Assembly: GCA_021325635.1 (NCBI GenBank)
Contig: JAJPGV010000041.1
Location: forward strand, 1-64,000
Source of the DNA: Chloroflexota bacterium
GTDB taxonomy: Bacteria; Chloroflexota; JAJPGV01
DNA length: 64,000 nt
Reading direction: 5' to 3'
Part shown: piece after piece, positions 49,095 through 58,198 of the stretch
Layout of the letters: each line of letters starts with the position of its first letter
Numbering within the stretch: the first letter of the stretch is position 1
Position numbers and translations under genes: made by a program
Notes under the pieces: generated by a model
Told to the model about the DNA's origin: nothing
The model's database searches: none
What the model saw: only the letters and a program-made list of their open reading frames with translations

Positions 49095-50285
49095 GTGGCC
49101 GTCGCTAGGGCAGCGATGGGTCTGTGGAGTGCCGGCTGGCGCCTCCGCACCCGCCTGGATGCACTCAATCTCTTCCAGAAGGTCGTGATCGGCAACTCGC
49201 TCATCATGGCCAGTGGCGCGATCGTCGGCACCTGGGTAACCAAGACCCTCGTCGAGCAGTCGAACTTCACCGTCGCCACGCTGCTGGTGGTGCTCGGCAT
49301 CGGCATCAGCATGGTCACCAACGTGGCCATCGTGCGGGCAGCCTTCAAGCCCCTCGATACCATCCAGAGCACCGTCGAGCAGGTCTCGCTGGGCAGCACG
49401 CGGGCGCGCGTCCCCGGGCTGGAGACGGGCGACCCCGAGATTGCGCGGCTGGGCCAGACCATCAACATGATGCTCGACCGGCTGGAGCAGGACACCCGCA
49501 CCATCGAACGCCACAGCCGCCAGATCCAGGTCATGTCGGCCCAGGTGCTTGGGGCTCAAGAGGAGGAGCGCAGGCGCATCGCGCGCGAGCTGCACGACGA
49601 AACCTCGCAGGCGCTCAACGCCCTCCTGCTGTCCATCGAGATGGTCGAAGCGGCGCTGCGCCCGGCCGTCCTGCCCGCCGAGGCGCGCACGCGGCTGTCT
49701 TCCAGCAAGCAGCTGACCATTCAAACGCTCGACGGCATTCACAACCTGGCCTTCGATCTGCGTCCTACCATCCTGGATGACCTGGGCCTGCTGCCCTCGG
49801 TGCACTGGTATGCCAAGCGCCAGTCGGAGACGTATGGACTGCAGATCCGGGTCGACGCCGACGAGCTGCCGGAACGGCTTCCGGCGCAGCGCGAGGTGGC
49901 GCTGTTCCGCATCGTGCAGGAAGCGCTGACCAACGTATGCAAGCATTCCGGCGCTTCGCTGGCCAAGGTCCGCTTCCGCCTGAAGCCGGATGCCATCACC
50001 CTGGTGGTGAAGGACAACGGCGCGGGCTTCGATCCGGACCAGGTGCAGACGGATCGCCTCGGACTGTTCGGTATTCAGGAACGGGTGACGCTGCTCGGAG
50101 GGGAGCTGCTGATCGAGACCGCGCCGGGGCAGGGCACGAAGCTGAAGGTGACCGTGCCAATCGCCGGCGCCGAAAGCCAGCCGCCGGCAATCGCCAAGGG
50201 TCCGGCGTGGAGAGCCCCCAGCCAGCCGCAGGCGGAGCTCGTGTCCCGTTCCGAGCTGCCGGCACCGGGCCCGGCGCTGGTATGA
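49095..50285 (+). CDS. NarL-type sensor histidine kinase
   Basis: This is a 396-residue kinase. Residues about 30-75 hold two membrane helices, then a HAMP-like linker and a HisKA_3 dimerisation helix with the phospho-acceptor in RRIARELHDETSQALNALL. The HATPase domain has the N box ALTNVCKHSGA, G1 DNGAGFDPDQ and G2 LFGIQERVTLLGGEL. No extracytoplasmic sensor of useful size is present, so the signal is likely membrane or cytoplasmic. It is the first gene of an operon with its response regulator and a solute-binding lipoprotein, which may be the sensor. Confidence 0.94.
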   Translation: MAVARAAMGLWSAGWRLRTRLDALNLFQKVVIGNSLIMASGAIVGTWVTKTLVEQSNFTVATLLVVLGIGISMVTNVAIVRAAFKPLDTIQSTVEQVSLGSTRARVPGLETGDPEIARLGQTINMMLDRLEQDTRTIERHSRQIQVMSAQVLGAQEEERRRIARELHDETSQALNALLLSIEMVEAALRPAVLPAEARTRLSSSKQLTIQTLDGIHNLAFDLRPTILDDLGLLPSVHWYAKRQSETYGLQIRVDADELPERLPAQREVALFRIVQEALTNVCKHSGASLAKVRFRLKPDAITLVVKDNGAGFDPDQVQTDRLGLFGIQERVTLLGGELLIETAPGQGTKLKVTVPIAGAESQPPAIAKGPAWRAPSQPQAELVSRSELPAPGPALV

Positions 50286-50962
50286 CGTCCGCGATCGGCA
50301 CACGCATCCGCGTCCTCATCGCCGACGATCACACCATCCTCCGGGAAGGCATCCGGCTGCTGCTCGGCAGCCAGCCTGATTTCCACGTCGTAGGCGAGGC
50401 CTCCGACGGTCGCGACGCCTACTTCAAGGTGGAGGAGCTGCGGCCGGACGTGGTCCTCATGGACATCGCCATGCCGGTCCTCAACGGGCTGGACGCCACC
50501 GAGCAGATCAAGCGGGCCTTCCCGGACGTCAAGGTCCTCATCCTCACCCAGCACGACAACGACGAATACGTCTACCGCATCCTGCAGGCTGGCGCGGCCG
50601 GCTATGTGCTCAAGCGCGCGGCAGGTGTCGAGCTCGTATCCGCCATCCGCGGCGTCCATCGCGGCAACGCTTTCCTCTATCCCTCCATGACCAAGGGGCT
50701 GGTGACGGATTACCTGCGCCGCGCCGAGGCCGGGCAGGAGCGCGCCAGCTATGACGGACTCACCGAACGCGAGCGGCAGATCTTGAAGATGATTGCCGAT
50801 GGCTGCACCAACCAGCAGATCGCCGACCTGCTGTACCTCAGCGTCAAGACGGTCCAGGCCCACCGGGGCCACCTGATGGAGAAGCTGAACATGCACGACC
50901 GCACCGAGCTGGTCAAGTACGCCATTCGTAAGGGCATCATCAAGGTCGAGCCGGAGATTTAG
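50282..50962 (+). CDS. NarL-family response regulator
   Basis: This is a 226-residue response regulator. The receiver domain (1-125) has the acidic pair in VLIADDHTILRE, the phospho-Asp in DVVLMDIAMPVLNG and the Lys in YVLKRAAG. The C-terminal LuxR-type HTH (about 155-215) is LTERERQILKMIADGCTNQQ, then VKTVQAHRGHLMEKLNMHDR. It overlaps the kinase by 4 bp. It is phosphorylated by the upstream kinase and binds DNA; targets unknown. Confidence 0.96.
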   Translation: MTSAIGTRIRVLIADDHTILREGIRLLLGSQPDFHVVGEASDGRDAYFKVEELRPDVVLMDIAMPVLNGLDATEQIKRAFPDVKVLILTQHDNDEYVYRILQAGAAGYVLKRAAGVELVSAIRGVHRGNAFLYPSMTKGLVTDYLRRAEAGQERASYDGLTERERQILKMIADGCTNQQIADLLYLSVKTVQAHRGHLMEKLNMHDRTELVKYAIRKGIIKVEPEI

Positions 50963-50964
50963 CC

Positions 50965-52254
50965 GTGTGGTCGCGCCAGCCGTGGCAGATGTCCCTCGCG
51001 GCCGCGGCACTCGCGGTGCTGTCCTCGTGTGGCCAGGCGGCGCAGCCTGCCACTCCCAGCCAGCAGCCGGGCCAGATCCGGGCTATCTCTACGAATGGCT
51101 CGCCCACGGCGCCGGCGTCTGCTCCCGCGGCCAGCGCCGCGGCCTCGGGGCTGCCCTCCGCCATCCCCACCACCTCGGCCGGTGACTCGGCTTCGCCGCC
51201 GGCCAGAATCGGCCTCGTGGCGCCCTTCAGCGGCATCGCTGCCGCCTTTGGTCAGGACATGCTCAAGGGCATGCAGATGGCCATCGACGAGAGCAATGGC
51301 AGCGGCGCTCTTGATGGCAAGCGCCTGGCCATCGACCAGGGAGACGACCGGGGCGATGCGTCGTTGGCCGCCGGAGTGGCCAAGAAGCTCGTCGCCGACG
51401 GCGTGGCAGCGATTGTGGGCCCGCCCACCAGCGGCTCCGCGCAGGAGCTCGCGGCGGCCGTCAACCAGGCGAAAGTTCCGGCCATCACGCCGGCAGCAAA
51501 CGATCCGCGCATCACCGACCAGGCCGCGTCCGGTGCGCCGTTCATGTTCCGTGCGGCGGGTCGCTGGGACCAGGAGGCGTCTGTCCTCCTGCCCGAGATG
51601 ATGAAGAGCGGGACGCCGCCGAAGGTCGTCCTCGTTGCCGACCAATCCGCGTACGGACAGGCGCTGGCCTCGTCGGCGCGGCAGGCGCTGGGCAGCGCCG
51701 GGCTGCAGCCGGCCGGCGAGGAGAGCGTCGAAAGCGGCAGCAAGGACTTTGGCCCGGTGATCGCCAGGATCAAGACGCGTTCCCCGAGCGCCATCTTCTA
51801 TGGCGGATTCGCGGCCGATGGCGGCAATTTCGCCAAGCAGCTGGCCACGGCCGGCGTGAAGGCGCGCCTGATGCTTGGGGACGCAGCCGAGGACCGGGCG
51901 TTCGTCGATGCCGCTGGGACTGCCGGGGAGGGAGCCATGCTGGCCTTTCCGCCCGACCCCAAGCAGGTCCCTACCGCCGCAACCTTCCTCGAGGCATACA
52001 AGCGGCGCTACGGTGTTGCCGCCAGCCTCTACGCCGTCTCCACCTATGACTCAGCGCGGCTGGTGATCGATGCGCTGAAGCGTGCGGGGAGTGCCGATGG
52101 GGAGAGCCTGCGCCAGGCCATCGCCTCGACGAGCGACTTCAATGGCGTCTACTGGGGCAAGATGAGCTTCGACGCCAAGGGCGATCTGCAGGGCCGTACC
52201 TACGTGCTGTGGACGGTCAGGGCCGGCAAGTTCGTGCAGGAAGGCGCATCTTAG
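50965..52254 (+). CDS. ABC-type branched-chain amino-acid-like solute-binding lipoprotein
   Basis: This is a 429-residue lipoprotein, starting GTG 50965 three bases after the regulator stop. Lipobox VLSSC near residue 22 is followed by a Pro/Ala/Ser linker and a type I periplasmic-binding fold (IGLVAPFSGIAAAFGQDMLK, IVGPPTSGSAQELAAAVNQA, PAANDPRITD). The fold is like LivJ or urea-binding proteins. No ABC permease or ATPase follows, so it likely acts as a sensor partner of the adjacent kinase. Ligand unknown. Confidence 0.9.
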   Translation: MWSRQPWQMSLAAAALAVLSSCGQAAQPATPSQQPGQIRAISTNGSPTAPASAPAASAAASGLPSAIPTTSAGDSASPPARIGLVAPFSGIAAAFGQDMLKGMQMAIDESNGSGALDGKRLAIDQGDDRGDASLAAGVAKKLVADGVAAIVGPPTSGSAQELAAAVNQAKVPAITPAANDPRITDQAASGAPFMFRAAGRWDQEASVLLPEMMKSGTPPKVVLVADQSAYGQALASSARQALGSAGLQPAGEESVESGSKDFGPVIARIKTRSPSAIFYGGFAADGGNFAKQLATAGVKARLMLGDAAEDRAFVDAAGTAGEGAMLAFPPDPKQVPTAATFLEAYKRRYGVAASLYAVSTYDSARLVIDALKRAGSADGESLRQAIASTSDFNGVYWGKMSFDAKGDLQGRTYVLWTVRAGKFVQEGAS

Positions 52255-52258
52255 GGGG

Positions 52259-52283
52259 GCAGCGCGCCGCCGCCGAGCGCTGC
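52259..52283. terminator. Weak bidirectional hairpin
   Basis: A 7-bp inverted repeat GCAGCGC/GCGCTGC (52259-52265 and 52277-52283) between the convergent solute-binding gene and the Cys/His-rich gene; no T tract. Confidence 0.35.
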
Positions 52284-52516
52284 TAGTGCGGGTGCTCGGG
52301 GCCGATGCTGCAGGAGCCTGTGGCGCAGCAGCCCGGCTGGCCGTGGTTGCCACAGCAGTTGGCGCGGGTCCGCATCTTGATGAGGTTGTTGCTGAAGGCC
52401 ATACGCAGCTTTACGTGAAACGGGGCATCGTAGGTGTGGAAGTTGGCGAAGAAGGCCCCAATGCTTGGGACGAAGCGCTCTTCGTCCTCGTGGCTATGCT
52501 GATGCTCCGCGCTCAT
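52283..52516 (-). CDS. Small Cys/His-rich protein, unknown
   Basis: This is a 77-residue protein: an N-terminal His/Glu-rich start (MSAEHQHSHEDEERF), a central FFANFHTYDAPFHVKLRMAF and a Cys-rich end (RANCCGNHGQPGCCATGSC). The central segment looks like a conserved family core that I associate with Chloroflexota genomes without a firm name. The Cys and His clusters suggest metal binding. Convergent to the solute-binding gene and upstream of no obvious operon. Confidence 0.7.
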   Translation of the reverse strand: MSAEHQHSHEDEERFVPSIGAFFANFHTYDAPFHVKLRMAFSNNLIKMRTRANCCGNHGQPGCCATGSCSIGPEHPH

Positions 52517-52560
52517 CTGGGCGAATACTAGCAGGCTGGCTCCTTAGGCCCCGGGGACCG

Positions 52561-53856
52561 TTAGGCACCCGTCCCTGAGACCGCCACTTCGGCCACCGGC
52601 GCGCTCACGGCGGGCGCCCGCTTGAGCTGGGTGTTGGTCATCAACGCGGTGGCGAAGGCCATCACGCTGAGCAGGACGAAGGCGCTGCCGAAGCTCCAGG
52701 TCTGCGACATGAAGGCGAACACGGCTGGGCTGAGAAAGCTGCCGGTCTGGCGTATCAGGCTGAAGACGCCGAAGAAGGTGCCGCGCGCCTGCGGCGGCGC
52801 CATGTCGGAGCCGATGACCTGCATCGACCCGGAAATCGAGCTCGTAGCCAGCCGGGCAAAGAGGAACACGCCCACGTATTCCGAGAAGGGCCAATGGCCG
52901 AAGCTGGCGGTTGCCATGGTCATGAGGGCCAGCCCCAGCAGGCAGAAGCCCGGGACGATAATCGTCCGGCGGCCAAGGCGATCCATGAGCCGCCCGGACG
53001 TGAAGGTCAACGGCAGCCCGAGCAGGCCGGCGCCGAGCGCCAGGAAGCCCAGTGTTTGCGGCCCGATGCCGTAGGCGTATACGGCATACAGGTCCAGGGT
53101 TCCGCCGAACAGCGCGCCGCGCGTCATGAACGAAAGAAACTGGCTGACGAACAGCAGCAGAATGGGAAACGTGAGCAGCGCCTTCAGGGATTCGCGGAGC
53201 GCCGGCTTCGGCGCCTCCGCTACCGCTGCCTGCACGGCTCGCCGGCCCTGCGCGTTGTGCTCTCTCACCAGCACGAAGCTGGGCACGACCGAGAGCAGCG
53301 CCACGATGCCATACAGCACGAACGGCGCCCTCAGTCCCCAGGCGCCGGCCACGAAGCCGCCGATGGCCGGGCCGGTCAGCCGTCCCGCGGCGTCCATGCC
53401 GAACATGCCGGTGATCTGGCTGCCGCGGTGAGCGCCACCCCGGGCGGTGATCAGCTCCAGCCGGCCCAACGTCCACATCTGCATGGCCCAGCCTTCGAGG
53501 AAGCGATAGGCCAGCAGCTCCGGGAAGGAGTGCGCAGTCGCCATGAGCAGTGAGGTGGCGGCCGTCAGAATGGGCCCGGCGAGCACCATCTTGCGCCCGC
53601 CCAGGCGATCGATCAGGTAGCCGTTGGGAAGCGTCGACAGGGCGGCACCAAGCTGGTTGACGACGACTACCAGCGAGGCCGTGGCGAAATTGACCTGGAA
53701 CGACTTGGCGTACAGCGGCAAGGCAGGAGCGGCGATGCTTACGCCCGCCGCCAGGATGAATGCCGGGAGGTAGATGGACAGCATGCTGTCGGGCGAACCG
53801 GGCTTTGCCGCCGACAGCACACGGCGGGGATCGGGTAAGCGCATCCGGCGCATCAT
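52561..53856 (-). CDS. Major facilitator superfamily transporter
   Basis: This is a 431-residue 12-TM-type MFS protein. Motif A is degenerate in the first half (GYLIDRLGGRKMVLAG) and repeated in the second (GRLMDRLGRRTIIVPG). The pattern is of the DHA1/multidrug type; substrate unknown. It follows the kor operon on the same strand beyond a strong terminator, so it is probably transcribed on its own. Confidence 0.85.
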   Translation of the reverse strand: MMRRMRLPDPRRVLSAAKPGSPDSMLSIYLPAFILAAGVSIAAPALPLYAKSFQVNFATASLVVVVNQLGAALSTLPNGYLIDRLGGRKMVLAGPILTAATSLLMATAHSFPELLAYRFLEGWAMQMWTLGRLELITARGGAHRGSQITGMFGMDAAGRLTGPAIGGFVAGAWGLRAPFVLYGIVALLSVVPSFVLVREHNAQGRRAVQAAVAEAPKPALRESLKALLTFPILLLFVSQFLSFMTRGALFGGTLDLYAVYAYGIGPQTLGFLALGAGLLGLPLTFTSGRLMDRLGRRTIIVPGFCLLGLALMTMATASFGHWPFSEYVGVFLFARLATSSISGSMQVIGSDMAPPQARGTFFGVFSLIRQTGSFLSPAVFAFMSQTWSFGSAFVLLSVMAFATALMTNTQLKRAPAVSAPVAEVAVSGTGA

Positions 53857-53905
53857 AGTACGTCGGGCGAGTCACCGGGCCCGGAAGCAGGACAGGTTCG
53901 TCAGA

Positions 53906-53945
53906 CAAAAACAGGGAGCCTGCGCCCCCCGCGCGGGCTCCCTGT
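53906..53945 (-). terminator. Intrinsic terminator of korAB
   Basis: On the minus strand a 10-bp stem (53936-53945 with 53911-53920) with a GC-rich loop is followed at once by a run of five T, the classical rho-independent form. It lies just after the korB stop. Confidence 0.88.
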
Positions 53946-53958
53946 CAGACAGCCTGGC

Positions 53959-55176
53959 CTAGTTGGCGAACTCCGCCATCAGCGCGTCGAATTCATGGCG
54001 GCTGGGGCGCAGCTCCGCTTCCGTGAAGTCCTTGAGCGGCTTCTCCGGCAGATTCTCCAGCTCGCACAGGTCCTTCATCTTGGGGTTCACGTACAGCAGC
54101 CCGGTGAGCAGCTCGCCCTTCTGACGAGCCTCGTGGATGACGCGCATGGCCGAGATACGGCTGGTTGCGTCGTGCTCTTCGCGCGCCAGCTTGCGCAGCC
54201 GCACGTGCGAGCCGTCGTGCAGCTTGACGTCGGCGGTCTCACCTTCGGCATAGTCGGCCTGGATGTTTTCGTAGTAAGGGATGAAGTCCAGGTCCTGGAT
54301 CTCGATGTCGTGCTCCTTCACGTAGGCGTAGCTCTTGGTCGAGCCCTCGTGGTCGTTGAAGGTGACACAGGGGCTGATGATGTCCAGCACGGCGGCGCCG
54401 CGGTGCGCCAGCGCGGCCTGGATGAGCGGCACCACCTGCTTGCCGTCCCCGGAGAATGAGCGGGCCACGAACGAGGCGCCCAGCTCGATAGCCAGACCGC
54501 AGATGTCGATGGTTTCGTACTCGTTGGGCTTGCCGCCCTTCTGGATCGATCCGAGGTCGGCAGTGGCGGAGAACTGGCCTTTGGTCAGGCCGTACACGCC
54601 GTTGTCTTCGCAGATGTACACCATGTCGAGGTTGCGGCGGATCATGTGGCAGTACTGGCCCAGGCCAATCGAGGCCGTGTCACCATCGCCGCTGATGCCC
54701 ACCAGGACGAGCTTGCGGTTGGCCAGCTTGGCGCCGGTAGCCACGGAGGGCATGCGGCCATGGACGCTGTTGAACCCGTGGGAGCGGCTGACGAAGTAAT
54801 CCGGCGCCTTGGACGAACAGCCGATGCCGCTCATCTTGGCGAGGTAGTACGGGTTCACTCCGTACTCGTAAAAAGCCTTGACAATGTGGTTGGTAATGGC
54901 GTTGTGCCCGCAGCCGGCGCACAGCGTCGTCGGCGATCCCTTGTAGAAGTCGCGGAGCAGGCCAATACGGTTCGCTCCGCTGACCGTGGCTCGCGAGGCG
55001 GTGGCCACGCTTCCCCCATTGCCGTTTGTGGGCTGGTCCACGCCGCTGGTGGAATTGGCCGAGGCGTGGCTGATGGCCCGCTTCTGGCCCTCCGCGGGCG
55101 GCACCTCGTCCGGTCCGATCTGAGCTGAATCGACGCGCGGCACGTCGCTGGGCCGCGGTTGGCTGGGTGTGCTCAT
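53959..55176 (-). CDS. korB: 2-oxoacid:ferredoxin oxidoreductase, beta subunit
   Basis: KorB carries the thiamine pyrophosphate site of the enzyme that oxidises 2-oxoacids (probably 2-oxoglutarate) to acyl-CoA and reduces ferredoxin. The 405-residue protein has LCAGCGHNAITNHIVKAF, GISGDGDTASIGLGQYCHM and NNG-type context DNGVYGLTKGQ. The start overlaps korA by 4 bp (ATGA). The first 65 residues are a variable, disordered N-terminus not seen in most KorB. Confidence 0.94.
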   Translation of the reverse strand: MSTPSQPRPSDVPRVDSAQIGPDEVPPAEGQKRAISHASANSTSGVDQPTNGNGGSVATASRATVSGANRIGLLRDFYKGSPTTLCAGCGHNAITNHIVKAFYEYGVNPYYLAKMSGIGCSSKAPDYFVSRSHGFNSVHGRMPSVATGAKLANRKLVLVGISGDGDTASIGLGQYCHMIRRNLDMVYICEDNGVYGLTKGQFSATADLGSIQKGGKPNEYETIDICGLAIELGASFVARSFSGDGKQVVPLIQAALAHRGAAVLDIISPCVTFNDHEGSTKSYAYVKEHDIEIQDLDFIPYYENIQADYAEGETADVKLHDGSHVRLRKLAREEHDATSRISAMRVIHEARQKGELLTGLLYVNPKMKDLCELENLPEKPLKDFTEAELRPSRHEFDALMAEFAN

Positions 55177-57074
55177 GAGTTGCTCCCCTCTACCGCCAGC
55201 GCGTGCGCCGCGCCGGTAGGTCGCTCGAATTCGCTCTTGCTGCCTTTGCCCTCGGCCACCAGCACCGCGCCGACCACGACCGCCGCCGGGATAGGCGTGC
55301 CGTCATAGTGGCGGACCGACTTCAGCTTGTCCTGGTGCGCTTCCATCTCCAAGCGGAGCAGGTCATACATCTGGCCGTCGCGGTTCTGCTCGATCACGTA
55401 CACACGATCGTGCGAGGTGATGAAGTCCACCACATCGTCTGTGAACGGTGTGGCGCGGATGCGCATGTAGTCGGTCTTGAGTCCGCGTGCGTTCATCTGC
55501 TCGCGCGCCTCCACCACGGCGTGGTGGGTCGTGCCGTAGGCCAGGATGCCGATGCGGCTGCCGGCGCTCTCCACGATGGGCTTGGGAACGAAGCTCTTGG
55601 CGCTGAGGTACTTCTTCTTCAGGCGGTCCATCATGTGCGCCCACACTTCCGGCAGCTCGCTGTAGCGGGCGTTATCATCGTGCCCGGAGCCGCGGGTGAA
55701 GTACGCGGCGGCGGGATGCTCGGTGCCGGGAGTGGTGCGCCACGGTATGCCGTCGCCGTCCGCGTCGCGGTAGCGGCCCCAATCGCCATTGAGCCGCTCC
55801 AGCTCCTCGGCCGTCAGCACCTTGCCGCGATCGAACGGCCTTTCCGGGTACTGGAACGGATCGGCCATCCACAGGTTCATACCCAGGTCGAGGTCGCTCA
55901 TCACGAATATCGGCGTTTGCAGGCGCTCGGCCAGGTCGAAGGCCGTTTGGGTGAACTCGTACGCCTCCTCGACGGTGCCGGGTAGGAGCATGGGATGCCG
56001 GGTGTCGCCGTGGGACAGCCCGTGAACAAAGGAGATGTCGCCCTGATTGGTGCGGGTGGGCAGGCCGGTGGAGGGGCCCATGCGCTGGATGTCGACGATG
56101 ACGGCAGGGATCTCAGCAAAGTAGCCCAGGCCGGTGAACTCACCCATCAGCGAGATGCCGGGGCCCGACGTCGAGGTCATGGCTCGCGCTCCGGCCCAGC
56201 CGGCGCCGATGACCATGCCGACCGCCGCGAGCTCGTCCTCAGCCTGAATGATGGCGATGTTGCGCTGCCCGGTTTCGGGGTCCTTGCGGAAGCGGTTGGC
56301 GTAGGCTTCGAGGTTCTCGCACACACTCGAGGAGGGCGTAATCGGGTACCAGGCCGCCACCGTGCAGCCGCCCATGAGCGCGCCCAGGGCCACGGCCTGG
56401 TTGCCCTCGATGAGCATCTTGCCCTCAATCTTGCCCTGCATGCGCGCAACCTTGAACGGGTCCTGCTTGGTGTGGTTGGCGACGCAGTAGTCGTAGCCCA
56501 TCTGAATGGACTTCATGTTGAGCGGCACAGCCTTCGGCTTGCGCCGGAATTGGTGGGCCAGCGACTCCTCGATCACCTCCATGGGGATGTCGAGCAGCCA
56601 GGCGACGGCGCCGACGTAGATCATGTTGGTGAGGTACTTGCGCAGGTCGGCGTTCTCGATGTTGTCGCGACCCATCTTGTGGAAGGGGACGGGGTAGTAG
56701 ACGCAGTCGTCGCGCTTGGTGTTGCCAACGACCGGGTAGGTGGCCTCGTGGATGATCGCCCCGCCGGGGTTGACGGCCTGCACGTCGCGCTGCCAGGTCG
56801 TTGGATTGAGGCCCACCAGCACGTGCACGTCGTCGGTCCGGGCCTGGTAGGCCTGCGGGCTGACCCGGATGTAGTACCAGGTCGGCAGTCCCTCGATGTT
56901 GGAGGGGAACACGTTCTTCGGCGCCACCGGAATGCCCATCATGAACAGGGCGCGGGTAATCACCAGGTTGGATGATTGGCTGCCGGATCCATTGATGGTG
57001 GCCGCCATGAACGTCAGGTCGTTGACCACCGGCGGACGCTGGCGTGTTGCTCTGAGCTCCTCAGTCGCGAGCAT
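55173..57074 (-). CDS. korA: 2-oxoacid:ferredoxin oxidoreductase, fused gamma-alpha subunit
   Basis: This is a 633-residue protein: an N-terminal gamma domain (about 1-200, starting TINGSGSQSSNLVITRALFM), then the alpha domain with TVAAWYPITPSSSVCENLEA, STSGPGISLMGEFTGL and GTTHHAVVEAREQMNARG. The order gamma-alpha in one chain is the usual KorA type of Gram-positive and Chloroflexota organisms. GAGAGGT precedes ATG 57074. The enzyme feeds low-potential electrons to ferredoxin. The divergent LysR gene may regulate it. Confidence 0.94.
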   Translation of the reverse strand: MLATEELRATRQRPPVVNDLTFMAATINGSGSQSSNLVITRALFMMGIPVAPKNVFPSNIEGLPTWYYIRVSPQAYQARTDDVHVLVGLNPTTWQRDVQAVNPGGAIIHEATYPVVGNTKRDDCVYYPVPFHKMGRDNIENADLRKYLTNMIYVGAVAWLLDIPMEVIEESLAHQFRRKPKAVPLNMKSIQMGYDYCVANHTKQDPFKVARMQGKIEGKMLIEGNQAVALGALMGGCTVAAWYPITPSSSVCENLEAYANRFRKDPETGQRNIAIIQAEDELAAVGMVIGAGWAGARAMTSTSGPGISLMGEFTGLGYFAEIPAVIVDIQRMGPSTGLPTRTNQGDISFVHGLSHGDTRHPMLLPGTVEEAYEFTQTAFDLAERLQTPIFVMSDLDLGMNLWMADPFQYPERPFDRGKVLTAEELERLNGDWGRYRDADGDGIPWRTTPGTEHPAAAYFTRGSGHDDNARYSELPEVWAHMMDRLKKKYLSAKSFVPKPIVESAGSRIGILAYGTTHHAVVEAREQMNARGLKTDYMRIRATPFTDDVVDFITSHDRVYVIEQNRDGQMYDLLRLEMEAHQDKLKSVRHYDGTPIPAAVVVGAVLVAEGKGSKSEFERPTGAAHALAVEGSNS

Positions 57075-57177
57075 GCTGTACCTCTCTTCGTCGAGTCCCT
57101 ACGCGCCGTCGCTGCGCGTAAGACAACACAATACGGCGGGTCGAGCCGCTCCAGAAATTCTGACAGGCAGGATTAAT

Positions 57178-57235
57178 CCGCGCATTAGTGAGATGACTAT
57201 AGAATTAATCATCTCGAATTATAAATCAGGCGTGC
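57178..57235. promoter_or_regulatory. AT-rich divergent promoter/operator region
   Basis: A 58-bp AT-rich stretch in a GC-rich genome lies between korA and the LysR gene. GAATTAATC and GAATTATAAATC repeat in direct order about 17 bases apart. It likely holds both promoters and LysR-binding sites; exact boxes cannot be assigned by eye. Confidence 0.45.
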
Positions 57236-57269
57236 TCAGCAACCACCAGCGCTGCTGACAACTCGCATC

Positions 57270-58151
57270 ATGCAGCTCGAACAGCTCCGGTATTTCCTCG
57301 CCGTAGCAAGGCACCTCAGCTTCACGCGGGCCGCGGAGGCGCTGCCGCTGTCCCAGCCGTCACTGACGAACCAGATACGTAAGCTCGAACGCGAGCTTGG
57401 CGTCGAGCTGTTCGAGCGCACCACGCGCCGCGTGCGCTTGACCCCGGCCGGCGAGAAGCTGGTTGCCGAGGCGCAGGAGATTTTGAACCTGGTAGAGGCG
57501 ACCGAGCTGGAGATGCACGAGTACAGCGGCCTGAAACGGGGCCGCGTGCTCATCGGCACCATACCGACGGTGGGGGCGTTCAGCCTGCCGCCATTGCTGG
57601 CCGAGTTCCGCCGTGGCTTCCCGGGGATCGAGCTGGCCATCCAGGAAGAGGGCAGTGACGTGCTGCTGGACATGCTCCTCGACGAAACGATCGACGTGGC
57701 GGTGATTACCGCGGCCGAGGCGCATCCCTCAGGCGCGCTGGAGCGCCGCTGCCTGGTGCTGGACGAGATGGTGGTGCTGCTGCCGGATGGCCACCGACTC
57801 GCGGGCCGCGCGGCAGTGGCCTTGGGCGAGCTGGCCAGCGAGCAGTTCGTGCTGTTCAAGCCCGGCTACGGCTTGCGCCGCATCGTCGTCGATGCCTGCG
57901 CGGCTGCCGGCTTTCATCCCACCATCGCCTTCGAGACCAGCCAGCGCGAAACCATCTACGGCATGGTGCAGGAGGGCTTGGGCATCACCCTGCTGCCGCG
58001 TTCCGGCATTCATCGCGGCGACTACACGTGGCACCTCGTTCCACTGCAGCCTCCGGCCGTCCAGCGTGAGCTGTCCCTTGCCTGGAAGGCTCGGCGCCGC
58101 CAGTCCGAGGCCACGTGCGCCTTTCGGGACTTCCTGCTGGCGAAGTTCTGA
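57270..58151 (+). CDS. LysR-family transcriptional regulator
   Basis: This is a 293-residue regulator. The N-terminal winged HTH is LEQLRYFLAVARHLSFTRAA, then EALPLSQPSLTNQIRKLERE. The effector domain (about 90-290) has IGTIPTVGAFSLPPLLAEFR. LysR proteins commonly control the gene divergent to them, here korAB, in response to a small effector. Effector unknown. Confidence 0.95.
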   Translation: MQLEQLRYFLAVARHLSFTRAAEALPLSQPSLTNQIRKLERELGVELFERTTRRVRLTPAGEKLVAEAQEILNLVEATELEMHEYSGLKRGRVLIGTIPTVGAFSLPPLLAEFRRGFPGIELAIQEEGSDVLLDMLLDETIDVAVITAAEAHPSGALERRCLVLDEMVVLLPDGHRLAGRAAVALGELASEQFVLFKPGYGLRRIVVDACAAAGFHPTIAFETSQRETIYGMVQEGLGITLLPRSGIHRGDYTWHLVPLQPPAVQRELSLAWKARRRQSEATCAFRDFLLAKF

Positions 58152-58184
58152 TCCGCCGCCGTTGGCCGGCAGGGGGAAGCACGC

Positions 58185-58190
58185 TAAGGT
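58185..58190 (+). promoter_or_regulatory. -10 of the adenosyltransferase gene (leaderless)
   Basis: TAAGGT ends eight bases before GTG 58199; no ribosome binding site is visible. Confidence 0.4.
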
Positions 58191-58198
58191 ATGCGCTA

